From a bacterium (GTDB taxonomy: Bacteria > Zixibacteria > MSB-5A5 > WJJR01), in contig JAKAKI010000081.1 in the NCBI GenBank assembly GCA_021813505.1, forward strand, positions 91,234 through 155,233: a stretch of DNA of 64,000 nt. Reading direction: 5' to 3'. Positions 37,719-46,504 of this stretch are shown piece by piece. The notes beneath the pieces were generated by a model. The model did not search any database. It was not told the origin of the DNA and worked only from the letters and a program-made list of their open reading frames with translations. Every line of letters begins with the position of its first letter. Positions within the stretch are counted from its first letter, which is position 1. The translations under genes and the position numbers were made by a program.

Positions 37719-38933
37719 TTAGACCTCCTGAAGAGTGACGGAGGGGTCGAGTTTCGTGGCCCGATAAACCGGGACAATCGCAGCCACCAGTGACAATCCC
37801 ACGGAGAGAAGGACGCTATATAGCAGCCAGTCTACCCTTGGGCTTACTGCGATCCCAGCCAGGCGGGGGCCTAAGACGACCGCGAGAATGGTTCCAGCCA
37901 AATAGCCGAAAATCCCCCCCACGACCCCCAAGATGAGTGCCTTGAGCAGGAATATCCTCTGAATCAGCCCACGGCCGGCGCCGAGCGCGACTAGGATGCC
38001 GACCTCGCGGCGGCGCTCATACACATTGGCGAACATGTAGTTTGCGATGGAGGCGCCTCCAACCAGTAAGATGATCACCAGAAACACGAGGCTGAAGTTG
38101 CGCATCATGTTGTTGGTCCTCTGCTGTGCCGACACGACTTGCTTGATGGTGACGACCTTCGCATCGGGCAGACGACGATTGAGACCACCAATCAGATCCT
38201 TGGAAATTTCCTGGCAGCAGCCCATCATTTCGATAGCGTTGATACGCCCGGGACGATCGCTCATTCTTTGGACCACTGTCAGATGGGCAAATACGCGACC
38301 GTCATCAACAGTGCCACTCATCGGCAAGATACCAGCGACCTGAAACGTCTCGCCGTTCACTGCCAGAGTCGCGCCCTGCGTAACTCCCAACCGTGTGGCC
38401 AGATCGTTTCCCAAGAGAACCCCGTCTTCCGGCAGGACATCAATCGGAGTGCGCCGGTCGACGGCATTCGGATCCTTCGGTGCTGTTGTTCCGGCCGGAG
38501 CCGCACACCCAACCGGGGTCTCGAAGATGTTGCCGGCAGTCTCCCAGACAGGTTTGGCGAGAAACTCCTGCTTCGGTCTGATGCCGGTGACAATGGTCTC
38601 CTTACCGCTGACCAACGCCGTCATGGACAGCTTGGGAGACATGTTGTCGACACCTTGAAGTCCCGAAGTGAGGATGTCGTCAACGTAGGTTTCCGGCATG
38701 GTCTCGTCGGTCAGATCGGCGCGGTAGTAATCGTCGACGGTCACGCCTTTGGGGAGGATCAGGACATTGGCGCCGAGGGCGTCCATTTCCAGCGCGATCG
38801 CCTTCTCACTGTAGTAGGTGATCGAGCGGATCGCGACGATAACGGCGATTCCCATGACGATTGCCAGAAGGCTGGTCATGAGTTGATTCTTCCGTTCCGT
38901 CAGTTCTTTGAGTACGACTTTTATCACATTCAT
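37719..38933 (-). CDS. MacB-like ABC permease with a Cys-Cys periplasmic motif
   Basis: A 404-residue permease with the MacB/FtsX plan: one N-terminal helix (~17-38), a large periplasmic domain (~40-275) and three C-terminal helices, with the family loop NVYERRREVGILVALGAGRG. The periplasmic domain has two cysteine sites, VGCAAPAG near 140 and MMGCCQEIS near 240. Paired Cys are uncommon in ordinary MacB proteins and fit a thiol-seeking substrate such as a metal or metalloid. It is 17 nt downstream of the CoaC-like gene. Confidence 0.88.
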   Translation of the reverse strand: MNVIKVVLKELTERKNQLMTSLLAIVMGIAVIVAIRSITYYSEKAIALEMDALGANVLILPKGVTVDDYYRADLTDETMPETYVDDILTSGLQGVDNMSPKLSMTALVSGKETIVTGIRPKQEFLAKPVWETAGNIFETPVGCAAPAGTTAPKDPNAVDRRTPIDVLPEDGVLLGNDLATRLGVTQGATLAVNGETFQVAGILPMSGTVDDGRVFAHLTVVQRMSDRPGRINAIEMMGCCQEISKDLIGGLNRRLPDAKVVTIKQVVSAQQRTNNMMRNFSLVFLVIILLVGGASIANYMFANVYERRREVGILVALGAGRGLIQRIFLLKALILGVVGGIFGYLAGTILAVVLGPRLAGIAVSPRVDWLLYSVLLSVGLSLVAAIVPVYRATKLDPSVTLQEV

Positions 38934-38950
38934 CAGTTTGTCTCCATGAG

Positions 38951-39499
38951 TTACTCGAAGCCCAGTGTGCGGGAGACCGCATTGACGATGGCCTCCGCCG
39001 GAGCCATGGCCCCGACGCCCGCATCACCGGTGGCGCACTGGCCAAAGACGGGGTCGACAATCACGACGCCGGTTTGGCGAAGGCGCTCGACGTTGGCTTG
39101 CAGAAAGGGATCGCGCCACATGTCAGGGTGCATGGCCGGGCAGACGATCCGAGGTGCGCGGCAGGCCAGAAATGTGGTTGTGACCAGATCATCGGCGATG
39201 CCATTGGCGAATTTGCCGATGAGATTCGCCGTGGCGGGCGCAGCGAGGAACAGCGACGCGTCTCGCACCAGATTGATGTGCGGTATTTCCCATCCGGCGT
39301 CGGCTGTCATTTCGTCCCAGTATGTACGCCGGCCGGTCAGGCCCGATACGTACATCGGTGAGACCATCTTGCAGGCGTGCGGGGTCATGACCGCATCGAT
39401 CAGGGCGGATTGTTCCCGCAATGCCGCAATAAGGTCCGGCAGGAAATTGATCGCCATACCGGCCGACACTCCGAGCACGATGCGAACATTGATCCACAT
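38951..39499 (-). CDS. CoaC-like flavoprotein
   Basis: A 182-residue protein of the flavoprotein family of phosphopantothenoylcysteine decarboxylase (the CoaC half of Dfp). Seen: the FMN/substrate segment APATANLIGKFANGIADDL, then CPAMHPDMW where CoaC normally has PxMNxxMW, and VDPVFGQCATGDAGVGAM matching the substrate clamp. The key Asn is replaced by His, and no CoaB domain follows, so its substrate may differ. It starts immediately after the stop of the preceding gene (TAAAATG), inside an arsenic operon. Confidence 0.75.
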   Translation of the reverse strand: MWINVRIVLGVSAGMAINFLPDLIAALREQSALIDAVMTPHACKMVSPMYVSGLTGRRTYWDEMTADAGWEIPHINLVRDASLFLAAPATANLIGKFANGIADDLVTTTFLACRAPRIVCPAMHPDMWRDPFLQANVERLRQTGVVIVDPVFGQCATGDAGVGAMAPAEAIVNAVSRTLGFE

Positions 39500-39500
39500 T

Positions 39501-40277
39501 TTAGCAGCAGCCCGCTTTCCCGCTGCACGTCTTCTTGAGCGCTTGAATGTCGGTGGCTTTGATGGCGCCGCTGAGCTGGCCGCGCACCTGGCCCGCGACC
39601 ATGAAGAGCATCCGCGCGTCCTTCAGTGAATCGGGGGGCAATTGGGTGCGTGCCACGACCTGCTCATTGGCGGGATCGCTCGGATCGATGACGAACATCT
39701 CGGCGGCGTTCGCCGGATTTTGCACGTACTCGGTGGCGGTGGAAACAAGCTGGGGACCACTCGGTGCCCCGGCACCGCTGAAGACTAATAGGACATCCCG
39801 CCCCTGTTGTGCGGACTTGATGATTTCGCACATCTGGGGCGAGGGGAATGCGATGTTGGGATCGGCCGTGACAATGATTTCCTCGGGGCCGCCCCAGGTG
39901 AATGCCTGGTTGGGCGAGACCACCACAACGATCGTTTGCTGCGGGGAAATCTGCAGCCGCAGACTCCGTGCGAGCACGGTGGTGGCCGGCTCTCCCCAAG
40001 CGTGGCGCTCGAATTCGGTCTTGGCATCGGCGGTGCGCGCCAGCGACTTCATCTGTTTTTCGACTTCCTTGAGGTCGGTGCGTTCGGCGGGATGGAACAC
40101 GAGGACCTTGAACGCCTCCTGCGCAACGGCAGGGGCCGGTACTGAATCCACCTGCGCGGCCACATGCCGGAAGGCCGCTGAGTAGGCGGACTTTTGTTTG
40201 CTCTTACCATAGGAAGACGTGTTTAACGCCAGAACCAGGGCAATGAGGACAACGACACCTGCGATTCCGAAGTACAT
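39501..40277 (-). CDS. unknown membrane-anchored protein with a CC tail
   Basis: A 258-residue protein that I do not recognise. One N-terminal helix (~3-19) should anchor it with the rest outside the cytoplasm. Residues ~55-140 and ~150-245 look like two halves of similar pattern (an RSLRLQISPQQTIVVVVSPN segment, then an RTQLPPDSLKDARMLFMVAG segment) that could be degenerate thioredoxin folds lacking CXXC. It ends KTCSGKAGCC, with three of its four cysteines in the last eight residues. It lies between the Cys-rich protein and the CoaC-like gene in the arsenic operon. Confidence 0.7.
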   Translation of the reverse strand: MYFGIAGVVVLIALVLALNTSSYGKSKQKSAYSAAFRHVAAQVDSVPAPAVAQEAFKVLVFHPAERTDLKEVEKQMKSLARTADAKTEFERHAWGEPATTVLARSLRLQISPQQTIVVVVSPNQAFTWGGPEEIIVTADPNIAFPSPQMCEIIKSAQQGRDVLLVFSGAGAPSGPQLVSTATEYVQNPANAAEMFVIDPSDPANEQVVARTQLPPDSLKDARMLFMVAGQVRGQLSGAIKATDIQALKKTCSGKAGCC

Positions 40278-40367
40278 GATTCCATCTCCGCGTTGAACGT
40301 TTCACGACATGCGCCGGGCAGACACCAACACCCGGCCGTTACGATCCACGGCGCCAAGCGGGACGGA

Positions 40368-40829
40368 TCAGATCAGAAGTGCGCCGGTCAGGCGGTAGAT
40401 GGGGTCCGGTGGTGCGTGGGTACGCTGGTCGAAGAGAGGCGCAAAAAGGTGATGGGCGAATTGGCCGCCGTCAGTCGAATGAATCCCCGAAGGTGACAGG
40501 GTGGCCAAGGGAGCATCAATCGTGAGTTCATTCCGGGGGATAGAAAAGAGCCCGATCTGTTCCTGATCGAAACAGGCGCAGGGCAGGCAATCGCCTGAGA
40601 GATGAGCAACGCCAGGATTCACCGAGGGGATTTCGTCACAGGCGGATGATTGATCGCAGCAGGAGGAGCCGGCATTTGAGTCGCATTGAACATCAACGGG
40701 CTGTAGCGCACACTCTCCGCCAGTGCATCCTTGCGAGCAGAGAATCTGACTGATTGCGGGCAGGACCAACGAGATCGCAAGGCTTGTTGCCAGGCCTCGA
40801 CTGAGGATTCTGATCGAGAGGCTAATCAT
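40368..40829 (-). CDS. small Cys-rich exported protein
   Basis: A 153-residue protein with an N-terminal hydrophobic segment (~10-30) and ten cysteines within the next ~60 residues, including a CC pair and a CLPCAC cluster. The C-terminal third has none. No family was recognised. The start overlaps the arsC stop in a TGATG, so it is translationally coupled to arsenate reductase. Inferred role: periplasmic binding of thiophilic metal or metalloid. Confidence 0.72.
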   Translation of the reverse strand: MISLSIRILSRGLATSLAISLVLPAISQILCSQGCTGGECALQPVDVQCDSNAGSSCCDQSSACDEIPSVNPGVAHLSGDCLPCACFDQEQIGLFSIPRNELTIDAPLATLSPSGIHSTDGGQFAHHLFAPLFDQRTHAPPDPIYRLTGALLI

Positions 40830-41314
40830 CAGGGTCGTTTCAATATATCATCATCCGGCGATCTGTCAACCAAAGGAGCGGTTTTAGCCTGAGCCCCCCC
40901 GGAGACTTCCTGACTGGCGAGAAACTCCCCGATGCGCCGGTGCAGCTCTTCCCGTGTCTGCCGGAATGCCGCCAGCCGGTCCGCCAGTGAACCTTCAGTC
41001 GCCGCCGGATCGGGAAGGCCCCAGTGGAGGCGGCGGACGTCGCCCGCAATGACCGGGCAGACTTCCTCGGCACATAGGGTGACAACGGTGTCGACGCTCT
41101 GTAGCGGAATCTCGGCCACCGATTTGGAGAGGTGTTCCGAGATATCGATGCCGATCTCACCCATGACAGTGATCGCTTCGGGGCGAACGGTGGTTGGATT
41201 CGATCCCGCTGACCAGATCGGAGTGCCGGCAGGTGCCAGAGCTCGCGCGATGCCCTCGGCCATCTGGCTTCGTGCGGAGTTTGCGACGCACAGGAACAGG
41301 ATTCCCCGCTTCAT
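40829..41314 (-). CDS. arsC: ArsC, thioredoxin-coupled arsenate reductase
   Basis: A 161-residue enzyme of the low-molecular-weight phosphatase fold that reduces arsenate to arsenite. The P-loop CVANSARSQ (C9 to R15) and the redox pair C81/C86 in LCAEEVC are intact, as in the Staphylococcus pI258 type. The C-terminal ~20 residues are variable. It overlaps acr3 by 4 nt and the Cys-rich gene by one base. Confidence 0.95.
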   Translation of the reverse strand: MKRGILFLCVANSARSQMAEGIARALAPAGTPIWSAGSNPTTVRPEAITVMGEIGIDISEHLSKSVAEIPLQSVDTVVTLCAEEVCPVIAGDVRRLHWGLPDPAATEGSLADRLAAFRQTREELHRRIGEFLASQEVSGGAQAKTAPLVDRSPDDDILKRP

Positions 41315-42360
41315 ACGGTTTCACTCGCCGGATAGTATTTGCGCCCAATCCACAGGGCGACATTCACGAGCCCGATTAAGACCGGAACTTCCACGAGCGG
41401 TCCGATGACCGCCGCGAAGGCGGCGCCATGGTTGATGCCGAAGGTGGCGATTGCCACGGCGATGGCCAGTTCGAAATTGTTCGACGCCGCCGTAAAGCTG
41501 AGAGTCGCCGACTGTCCATAGCTCGCCCTGGCCTTCCGGCTCATCAGGAATGAGACGAGGAACATTATGACGAAGTAGACCAAAAGCGGGATCGCGATTC
41601 TGACAACATCCATCGGGAGTTGCACAATGAACTCGCCCTTCAATGAGAACATCACAATAATGGTGAAAAGCAGGGCGATCAGGGTGATCGGACTGATCTT
41701 GGGGATGAACTTCTCGTGGTACCAGCGCTTGTCCTTCAGCTTGATGAGTGTGAATCGCGTGATCACCCCGGCCAGGAACGGAATGCCGAGGTAGATGAAG
41801 ACGCTCTTGGCGATCTCGCCGATCGTGATGTCAACCGCGACGCCCTTGAGCCCGAACCAGGTTGGCAATACGGTGATGAAAACATAGGCGTAGACCGAGT
41901 AGAAAAAGACCTGAAAGATCGAATTGAACGCGACCAGACCGGCGCAGTACTCGGTGTCGCCTTTGGCAAGTTCATTCCAGACGATGACCATCGCAATACA
42001 TCTGGCCAGACCAATCATGATCAGACCGACCATATACTCAGGCCGGTCGCGAAGGAACAGGACGGCCAAGCCGAACATCAGGACGGGTCCAACCACCCAA
42101 TTTTGGACCAGTGACAGTCCGAGGACTCTAAAATTGCGGAAGACCGGGCCCATTTCCTCGTAACGGACTTTCGCCAACGGCGGGTACATCATCAAGATGA
42201 GGCCGATCGCAATCGGAATGGAGGTTGTTCCGACATTGAATCGATTGAGCGTCGGAACAATTCCGGGGAACAGGAATCCCGCCGCGACGCCGGCGGCCAT
42301 GGCCAGGAATATCCACAAGGTCAAGAAACGGTCGAGAAAGGAGAGACGCGATCTATTCAC
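41311..42360 (-). CDS. acr3: ACR3-family arsenite efflux permease
   Basis: A 349-residue membrane protein with ten helices that exports arsenite using the proton gradient. The conserved helix [19 protein letters not shown] contains the essential Cys; [13 protein letters not shown] and [11 protein letters not shown] are also family landmarks. Its start overlaps the arsR stop by 8 nt, and it overlaps arsC by 4 nt, giving a tightly coupled arsR-acr3-arsC core. Confidence 0.96.
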   Translation of the reverse strand: MNRSRLSFLDRFLTLWIFLAMAAGVAAGFLFPGIVPTLNRFNVGTTSIPIAIGLILMMYPPLAKVRYEEMGPVFRNFRVLGLSLVQNWVVGPVLMFGLAVLFLRDRPEYMVGLIMIGLARCIAMVIVWNELAKGDTEYCAGLVAFNSIFQVFFYSVYAYVFITVLPTWFGLKGVAVDITIGEIAKSVFIYLGIPFLAGVITRFTLIKLKDKRWYHEKFIPKISPITLIALLFTIIVMFSLKGEFIVQLPMDVVRIAIPLLVYFVIMFLVSFLMSRKARASYGQSATLSFTAASNNFELAIAVAIATFGINHGAAFAAVIGPLVEVPVLIGLVNVALWIGRKYYPASETV

Positions 42361-42748
42361 GGATTCCCCCGTTGATTGGACCCAGCGGCACCAGATCAGA
42401 AGCGGAACGGCAGGTGCCGGAACTGATGAGACCGTCGAGCCTCCTGCGGTCCGCCATCAGGACTTCGTCATGTTCGCCTTCGAATGTCACCGCATCAAGG
42501 ATCTTCCGGGCGGCCTCGGGCAGGTTTGGAGCCAGTGAGTAAATCACCCAAGTCCGCTCACGCCGGGAACGAACCCAGCCGGCGTGCTTGAGATTGGCCA
42601 GATGGCGAGAAATGAAGGGTTGATCGGCATCCAGAGCCCGCTCCAGATCACAAACACACAATTCTCCCTTGTGTATCAACAGGTTAAGCAATCTTAGCCG
42701 GGTGGGGTCACCCAGTCCGCGAAGGAGCTCAATGGTCTCAGTGAGCAT
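42353..42748 (-). CDS. arsR: ArsR-family arsenic-responsive repressor
   Basis: A 131-residue winged-helix repressor. The metalloid site [11 protein letters not shown] is the classic E. coli type CXC, and [17 protein letters not shown] is the recognition helix. The ATG at 42748 places the conserved [13 protein letters not shown] at residue 8; in-frame ATGs at 42766 and further upstream are possible. It differs from the ArsR of the opposing operon (34023), so the two operons probably answer to different inducers. Confidence 0.9.
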   Translation of the reverse strand: MLTETIELLRGLGDPTRLRLLNLLIHKGELCVCDLERALDADQPFISRHLANLKHAGWVRSRRERTWVIYSLAPNLPEAARKILDAVTFEGEHDEVLMADRRRLDGLISSGTCRSASDLVPLGPINGGIRE

Positions 42749-43092
42749 ACATGTGGATATACGCATAATCGCATGACTTGTGAGTCGGGAAGTCCGCCGA
42801 TTGCTTAGAACTGGACATGGTGCCATGGAAACGGGAGTGAGGCGGCGGCCGATATTGAAATTGTGGTTAAAAAAAGCAAATCAATATGGCATGAATCTGG
42901 AACAGTGCTAAATTGATCGGGTTTTACACGTCCGTGACAAGGGTGTGGGGGTATATGCGATAGACTGGGAGAAGGCGATCTTGAAATTGGAAACAGTTGA
43001 CAGGGCGCCCGGAAATCACGTATGTACCAATGGTTGAAGTTGATTATCAATTTCGAAATGGCACAGCTGGCATAAACGACAAGGAGAACACA
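42749..43092. other. divergent control region between arsR and fur
   Basis: About 340 nt, locally AT-rich around 42855-42925. It should hold the minus-strand arsR promoter and the plus-strand fur promoter. An ATGCGTATAT-like dyad around 42750-42775 may be an ArsR site. The fur promoter and box are listed separately. Confidence 0.5.
42997..43050 (+). promoter_or_regulatory. fur promoter with a Fur-box-like dyad
   Basis: TTGACA (42997-43002) and TATGTA (43021-43026) are 18 nt apart. Just downstream is TTGATTATCAA (43040-43050), a dyad resembling the core of Fur boxes. Autoregulation of fur is common. Confidence 0.5.
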
Positions 43093-43560
43093 ATGGCATC
43101 CAAAGAGGCATCAGCGGACACGATCACCGAACAGCGGAAGATGTTCGAGCTGTTCGTGCGCCGCCGTGGTCTGAAGCGCTCGTCGCAGCGCGGCGCGGTC
43201 GTGGACCTGTTTTTGCATAACACCGATCACGTGTCGTGCGAAGATCTCTACAGCATCGTACGCAAGCGCGGCCTGAAGATCGGGTACTCCACGGTGTATC
43301 GGACGCTGAAACTGCTGTCGGCGGCCAATCTGGCGCGCGAAGTCAACTTCGGCGACGGCGTGACGCGGTTCGATCACAACTACAATTTCAACTTTCAGAA
43401 TCATTATCACCTTGTCTGCACCACGTGTGGCGACACGGTGGAATTCACCAGCAAGGCGATCGAGAAGAATCAGAAGGACGTTGCCAAGAAGTTCGGGTTC
43501 AGTCCCCAGCACCATAAGCTGGAGATCTACGGCATGTGCCGCGCGTGCCGCAACGCGTGA
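43093..43560 (+). CDS. fur: Fur-family ferric uptake regulator
   Basis: A 155-residue metal-dependent repressor. The DNA-binding helix GYSTVYRTLKLLSAANL lies at about 64-80 and the His-rich metal site HNYNFNFQNHYH at about 95-106. Two structural zinc pairs are C109/C112 and C149/C152. AAGGAG precedes the ATG. Located just before feoB, it probably controls ferrous iron uptake. PerR- or Zur-type function cannot be excluded from sequence alone. Confidence 0.92.
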   Translation: MASKEASADTITEQRKMFELFVRRRGLKRSSQRGAVVDLFLHNTDHVSCEDLYSIVRKRGLKIGYSTVYRTLKLLSAANLAREVNFGDGVTRFDHNYNFNFQNHYHLVCTTCGDTVEFTSKAIEKNQKDVAKKFGFSPQHHKLEIYGMCRACRNA

Positions 43561-43648
43561 GCAATGCGCTTGCCGGCGACCGCCGTGTTTTTGACGGACA
43601 CCGCCATTTTCCCTTCAATGCGGACTTAAATTGTCCGTAAGGGCTTTG

Positions 43649-45631
43649 ATGGCGACTGTCGCGAACAAGCCGGCTCTGCCGGGACGAGTGGAGTCCCAGG
43701 AGACCTCCATTGTCCTGGTGGGCAATCCCAACGTCGGCAAGAGCGTTATCTTCTCCTACCTGACGGGCAAGTACGTCACCGTCTCGAACTACCCCGGCAC
43801 AACAGTCGAAATCACCCGCGGCAAGGCACGCAAGCTGGGCGCAGGGATCGATGTCATCGACACCCCCGGCGTCCAATCGCTGTCCCCCGAGTCGGACGAC
43901 GAGCGGGTCACGCGCGACGTTTTGCTGTCGAATCACAACACGACGGTGCTGTTGGTGGCCGACAGCAAGAACGCGCGGCGAACGCTGACTCTGCTGGTGC
44001 CTGTTCTCGAGATGGGCAATCCGGCCGTCATCGCTCTCAATATGTCCGATGAGGCCAAGTTGCGGGGTGTGACGATCGACGCGGATATCCTGTCGGCAGC
44101 GACGGGAATCGCAGCGATTCCAACTGTGGCGGTTGAGAACCGCGGATTGGACAAGATCGAGAAATCACTTCTGCACGCGCGGCGTTGCGCCGAACCGGTG
44201 CAGTATCATCCCCGAGTCGAAGAGGCGATCGGTGCCTTGAGCCCGATGCTCCCGCAAACGGGAGTGAAACCACGCGCGTTGGCGCTGGGCGTGCTGGCGC
44301 GTGACGCGGATATCGCGGCGTTTCTGCGCGAATCAGTCCCGAAGGAGTTCTGGCCCACGGTCGAGCATCACCAGCAGGAAATCCGCCGCGCTTGCGGACG
44401 GTCGGCGGCCGCGGTCATCGCCGGCGCCCGGCGTACGTGGGTGGAGCAGATGGCCGAGCGGGTTTCGCACACGGCCGCGAAGGGTGCGGAATCCTTCACG
44501 GACAGACTGGGGCGCTGGTCGATGCACCCGATTTGGGGGCTCCCGATCCTGATCTTGGTTCTCCTGGGGGTGTTCTGGTTTGTCGGGGTGTTTGGCGCCG
44601 GGACGGCGGTCGACTTTCTCGAAAATACGATCTTCGGCAAGTTCCTGAATCCGTGGGCGACGACGCTGGTTGGCTATGTGCCGTGGGCGTTCTTCCGCGA
44701 TTTGATGGTAGGTGAGTACGGCGTAATCACGATGGCGCTGACGTACGCATTTGCGATCGTGCTGCCGGTGGTCGGCACATTCTTCCTTGCGTTCGGCGCG
44801 CTGGAGGATTCGGGGTATCTCCCCCGCCTGGCGGTCATGGTCGACCGGCTCTTCCGCGCGATGGGGCTCAATGGACGCGCGGTGCTGCCGATGGTTCTGG
44901 GGCTGGGGTGCGACACGATGGCCACGCTCACGACCCGCGTGCTGGACACCAAGAAGGAGCGCGTGATCGTCACGTTGCTTCTGGCGCTGGGTGTCCCCTG
45001 CTCGGCGCAGATGGGTGTGATCCTCGGCATGCTTTCCGGCCTGGCGTTCTCTGCCACGTTCATCTGGATCGGCATTGTGCTGGGCGTGATTTTCGGTGTC
45101 GGTCTGTTGTCGTCGAAGTTGCTGAAAGGCGAGCGCTCTGATTTCATTCTGGAGATTTCGCCGTTACGGTTGCCGAAGATCGGCAACATCATGTCGAAGA
45201 CGCTGGCGCGCATGGAGTGGTATTTGAAAGAGGCGGCGCCACTCTTTGTCTATGGCACGATTCTGCTTTTCCTGATGGACAAGCTTCATGTCCTGCCCTG
45301 GGTTGAGCGCGCCTCGGCGCCGGTGATCAAGGGTCTCCTGGGATTGCCGCGTGAAGCGACGCAGGCGTTCATCGTCGGTTTCCTCCGCCGCGACTACGGA
45401 GCGGCGGGGCTGTTCATGCTGGCGCGCAATGGCTCTCTGGACCCGATTCAGGTTGTGACATCCTTGATCACGATTACTCTGTTTATGCCCTGCATCGCGA
45501 ACTTCTTTGTGGTGATCAAGGAGCATGGCATGAAAGCGGCGATACTCATGGGCTTGTTTATTATTCCCTTCGCGCTTCTGATGGGGGGCGCGGTCAACTT
45601 TGTGCTGCGGGGGGTCGGATGGACCGGATGA
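43649..45631 (+). CDS. feoB: FeoB, ferrous iron transporter
   Basis: A 660-residue GTPase-permease that imports Fe2+. G domain: G1 GNPNVGKS (25-32), G2 YPGTTVE, G3 DTPG and G4 NMSDE. The membrane half contains two Gate-like repeats, with GCDTMATLTTRVL and GVPCSAQMGVI. The ATG at 43649 is taken; the frame is open six codons further to a TTG. It overlaps the next small gene by 13 nt. Confidence 0.96.
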   Translation: MATVANKPALPGRVESQETSIVLVGNPNVGKSVIFSYLTGKYVTVSNYPGTTVEITRGKARKLGAGIDVIDTPGVQSLSPESDDERVTRDVLLSNHNTTVLLVADSKNARRTLTLLVPVLEMGNPAVIALNMSDEAKLRGVTIDADILSAATGIAAIPTVAVENRGLDKIEKSLLHARRCAEPVQYHPRVEEAIGALSPMLPQTGVKPRALALGVLARDADIAAFLRESVPKEFWPTVEHHQQEIRRACGRSAAAVIAGARRTWVEQMAERVSHTAAKGAESFTDRLGRWSMHPIWGLPILILVLLGVFWFVGVFGAGTAVDFLENTIFGKFLNPWATTLVGYVPWAFFRDLMVGEYGVITMALTYAFAIVLPVVGTFFLAFGALEDSGYLPRLAVMVDRLFRAMGLNGRAVLPMVLGLGCDTMATLTTRVLDTKKERVIVTLLLALGVPCSAQMGVILGMLSGLAFSATFIWIGIVLGVIFGVGLLSSKLLKGERSDFILEISPLRLPKIGNIMSKTLARMEWYLKEAAPLFVYGTILLFLMDKLHVLPWVERASAPVIKGLLGLPREATQAFIVGFLRRDYGAAGLFMLARNGSLDPIQVVTSLITITLFMPCIANFFVVIKEHGMKAAILMGLFIIPFALLMGGAVNFVLRGVGWTG

Positions 45632-45807
45632 CCTGCCCATTGTGCGGTCTCAATTTCGAAGTGACCGCGAACACCAAGTGCTCGGGGTGTGTGCTGAACA
45701 AGAACTGCGAACGCATCTGCTGCCCGCGGTGTGGGTATGAGATGGTGGCAGAATCATCGCTGGTGAGTTTCGCCAAGAGGCTTTTCGGCAAACGGCCGGC
45801 AGAGTAA
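45619..45807 (+). CDS. small zinc-ribbon protein linked to FeoB
   Basis: A 62-residue protein with eight cysteines in CPLCG, CSGC, C...CC and PRCG patterns, enough for one or two zinc ribbons or an Fe-S site, plus a basic tail. Its start lies inside the end of feoB. Small Cys-rich proteins of this type often neighbour feoB, perhaps filling the role of FeoC. Function unproven. Confidence 0.8.
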   Translation: MDRMTCPLCGLNFEVTANTKCSGCVLNKNCERICCPRCGYEMVAESSLVSFAKRLFGKRPAE

Positions 45808-45841
45808 ACCCACCTGGGCGTTCGACAATCGATCTTCCCTG

Positions 45842-46504
45842 ATGCATCCCAATCACGGCCATAAGCGCGACGAGATTCTCGAGGCCCTTTGGACGATGGC
45901 CGAGGATCAGTTGCAGACGAGCGCCGACTTGGCCGCACGGGTGGAGTCGACGCGGTTGGATACGATCCTCAATGAATTGATCGCCGAAGGCGATGTTGTG
46001 CGCGAGGGCGACAAACTGGCGCTGACGGAAAAGAGCCGCCCGCGCGCCGCGCAGATTATCCGCCGGCACCGGCTGGCGGAGCGCATGTTTTGCGATCTGT
46101 TTGGCCTTGAGGAGCAGAGCTGGGAAGCGTCGGCGTGCACGTTTGAGCATATCCTGGATGAGACGGTGACGCAATCGGTCTGCGCGTTTCTGGGCCATCC
46201 CACCGTGTGCCCGCACGGGAAACCGATCCCGCCGGGCGCATGCTGCATTGATAGTCACAAACCGATCGAACCAGTCGTTGTCTCATTGACCGAGCTGAAG
46301 GTAGGGCAGAGCGGACGGATCGCGTACATCACTCCGCGCACGACCCGCCGGCTGAGCCGGCTGGTGTCATACGGAGTCGTCCCCGGATCCGAAGTGAAGC
46401 TGAATCAGCGGTACCCATCGTATGTCATCCGCATCGATCAGACGGACGTGGCGCTCGAGACAGAGATTGCCAGAGAGATATTTGTGCGGGTGGAGCGGGA
46501 GTAG
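45842..46504 (+). CDS. DtxR/MntR-family regulator with FeoA-like domain
   Basis: A 220-residue metal-dependent repressor. N-terminal winged helix (~8-65), dimerisation domain with metal ligands in RHRLAERMF, WEASACTFEHILDE and HPTVCPHGKPIP, and a C-terminal SH3-like FeoA domain (~145-220). Unlike stand-alone FeoA, here the domain is fused to the regulator and may serve regulation, transport, or both. Encoded 34 nt after the zinc-ribbon gene, apparently as part of the feo operon. Confidence 0.9.
   Translation: MHPNHGHKRDEILEALWTMAEDQLQTSADLAARVESTRLDTILNELIAEGDVVREGDKLALTEKSRPRAAQIIRRHRLAERMFCDLFGLEEQSWEASACTFEHILDETVTQSVCAFLGHPTVCPHGKPIPPGACCIDSHKPIEPVVVSLTELKVGQSGRIAYITPRTTRRLSRLVSYGVVPGSEVKLNQRYPSYVIRIDQTDVALETEIAREIFVRVERE

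Noticed and set aside
38951..39499. ArsH-type NADPH-FMN reductase
   Set aside because: The sequence has CoaC/Dfp landmarks (ANLIGKFANGIADDL, PAMHPDMW), not the ArsH flavodoxin-like motifs.
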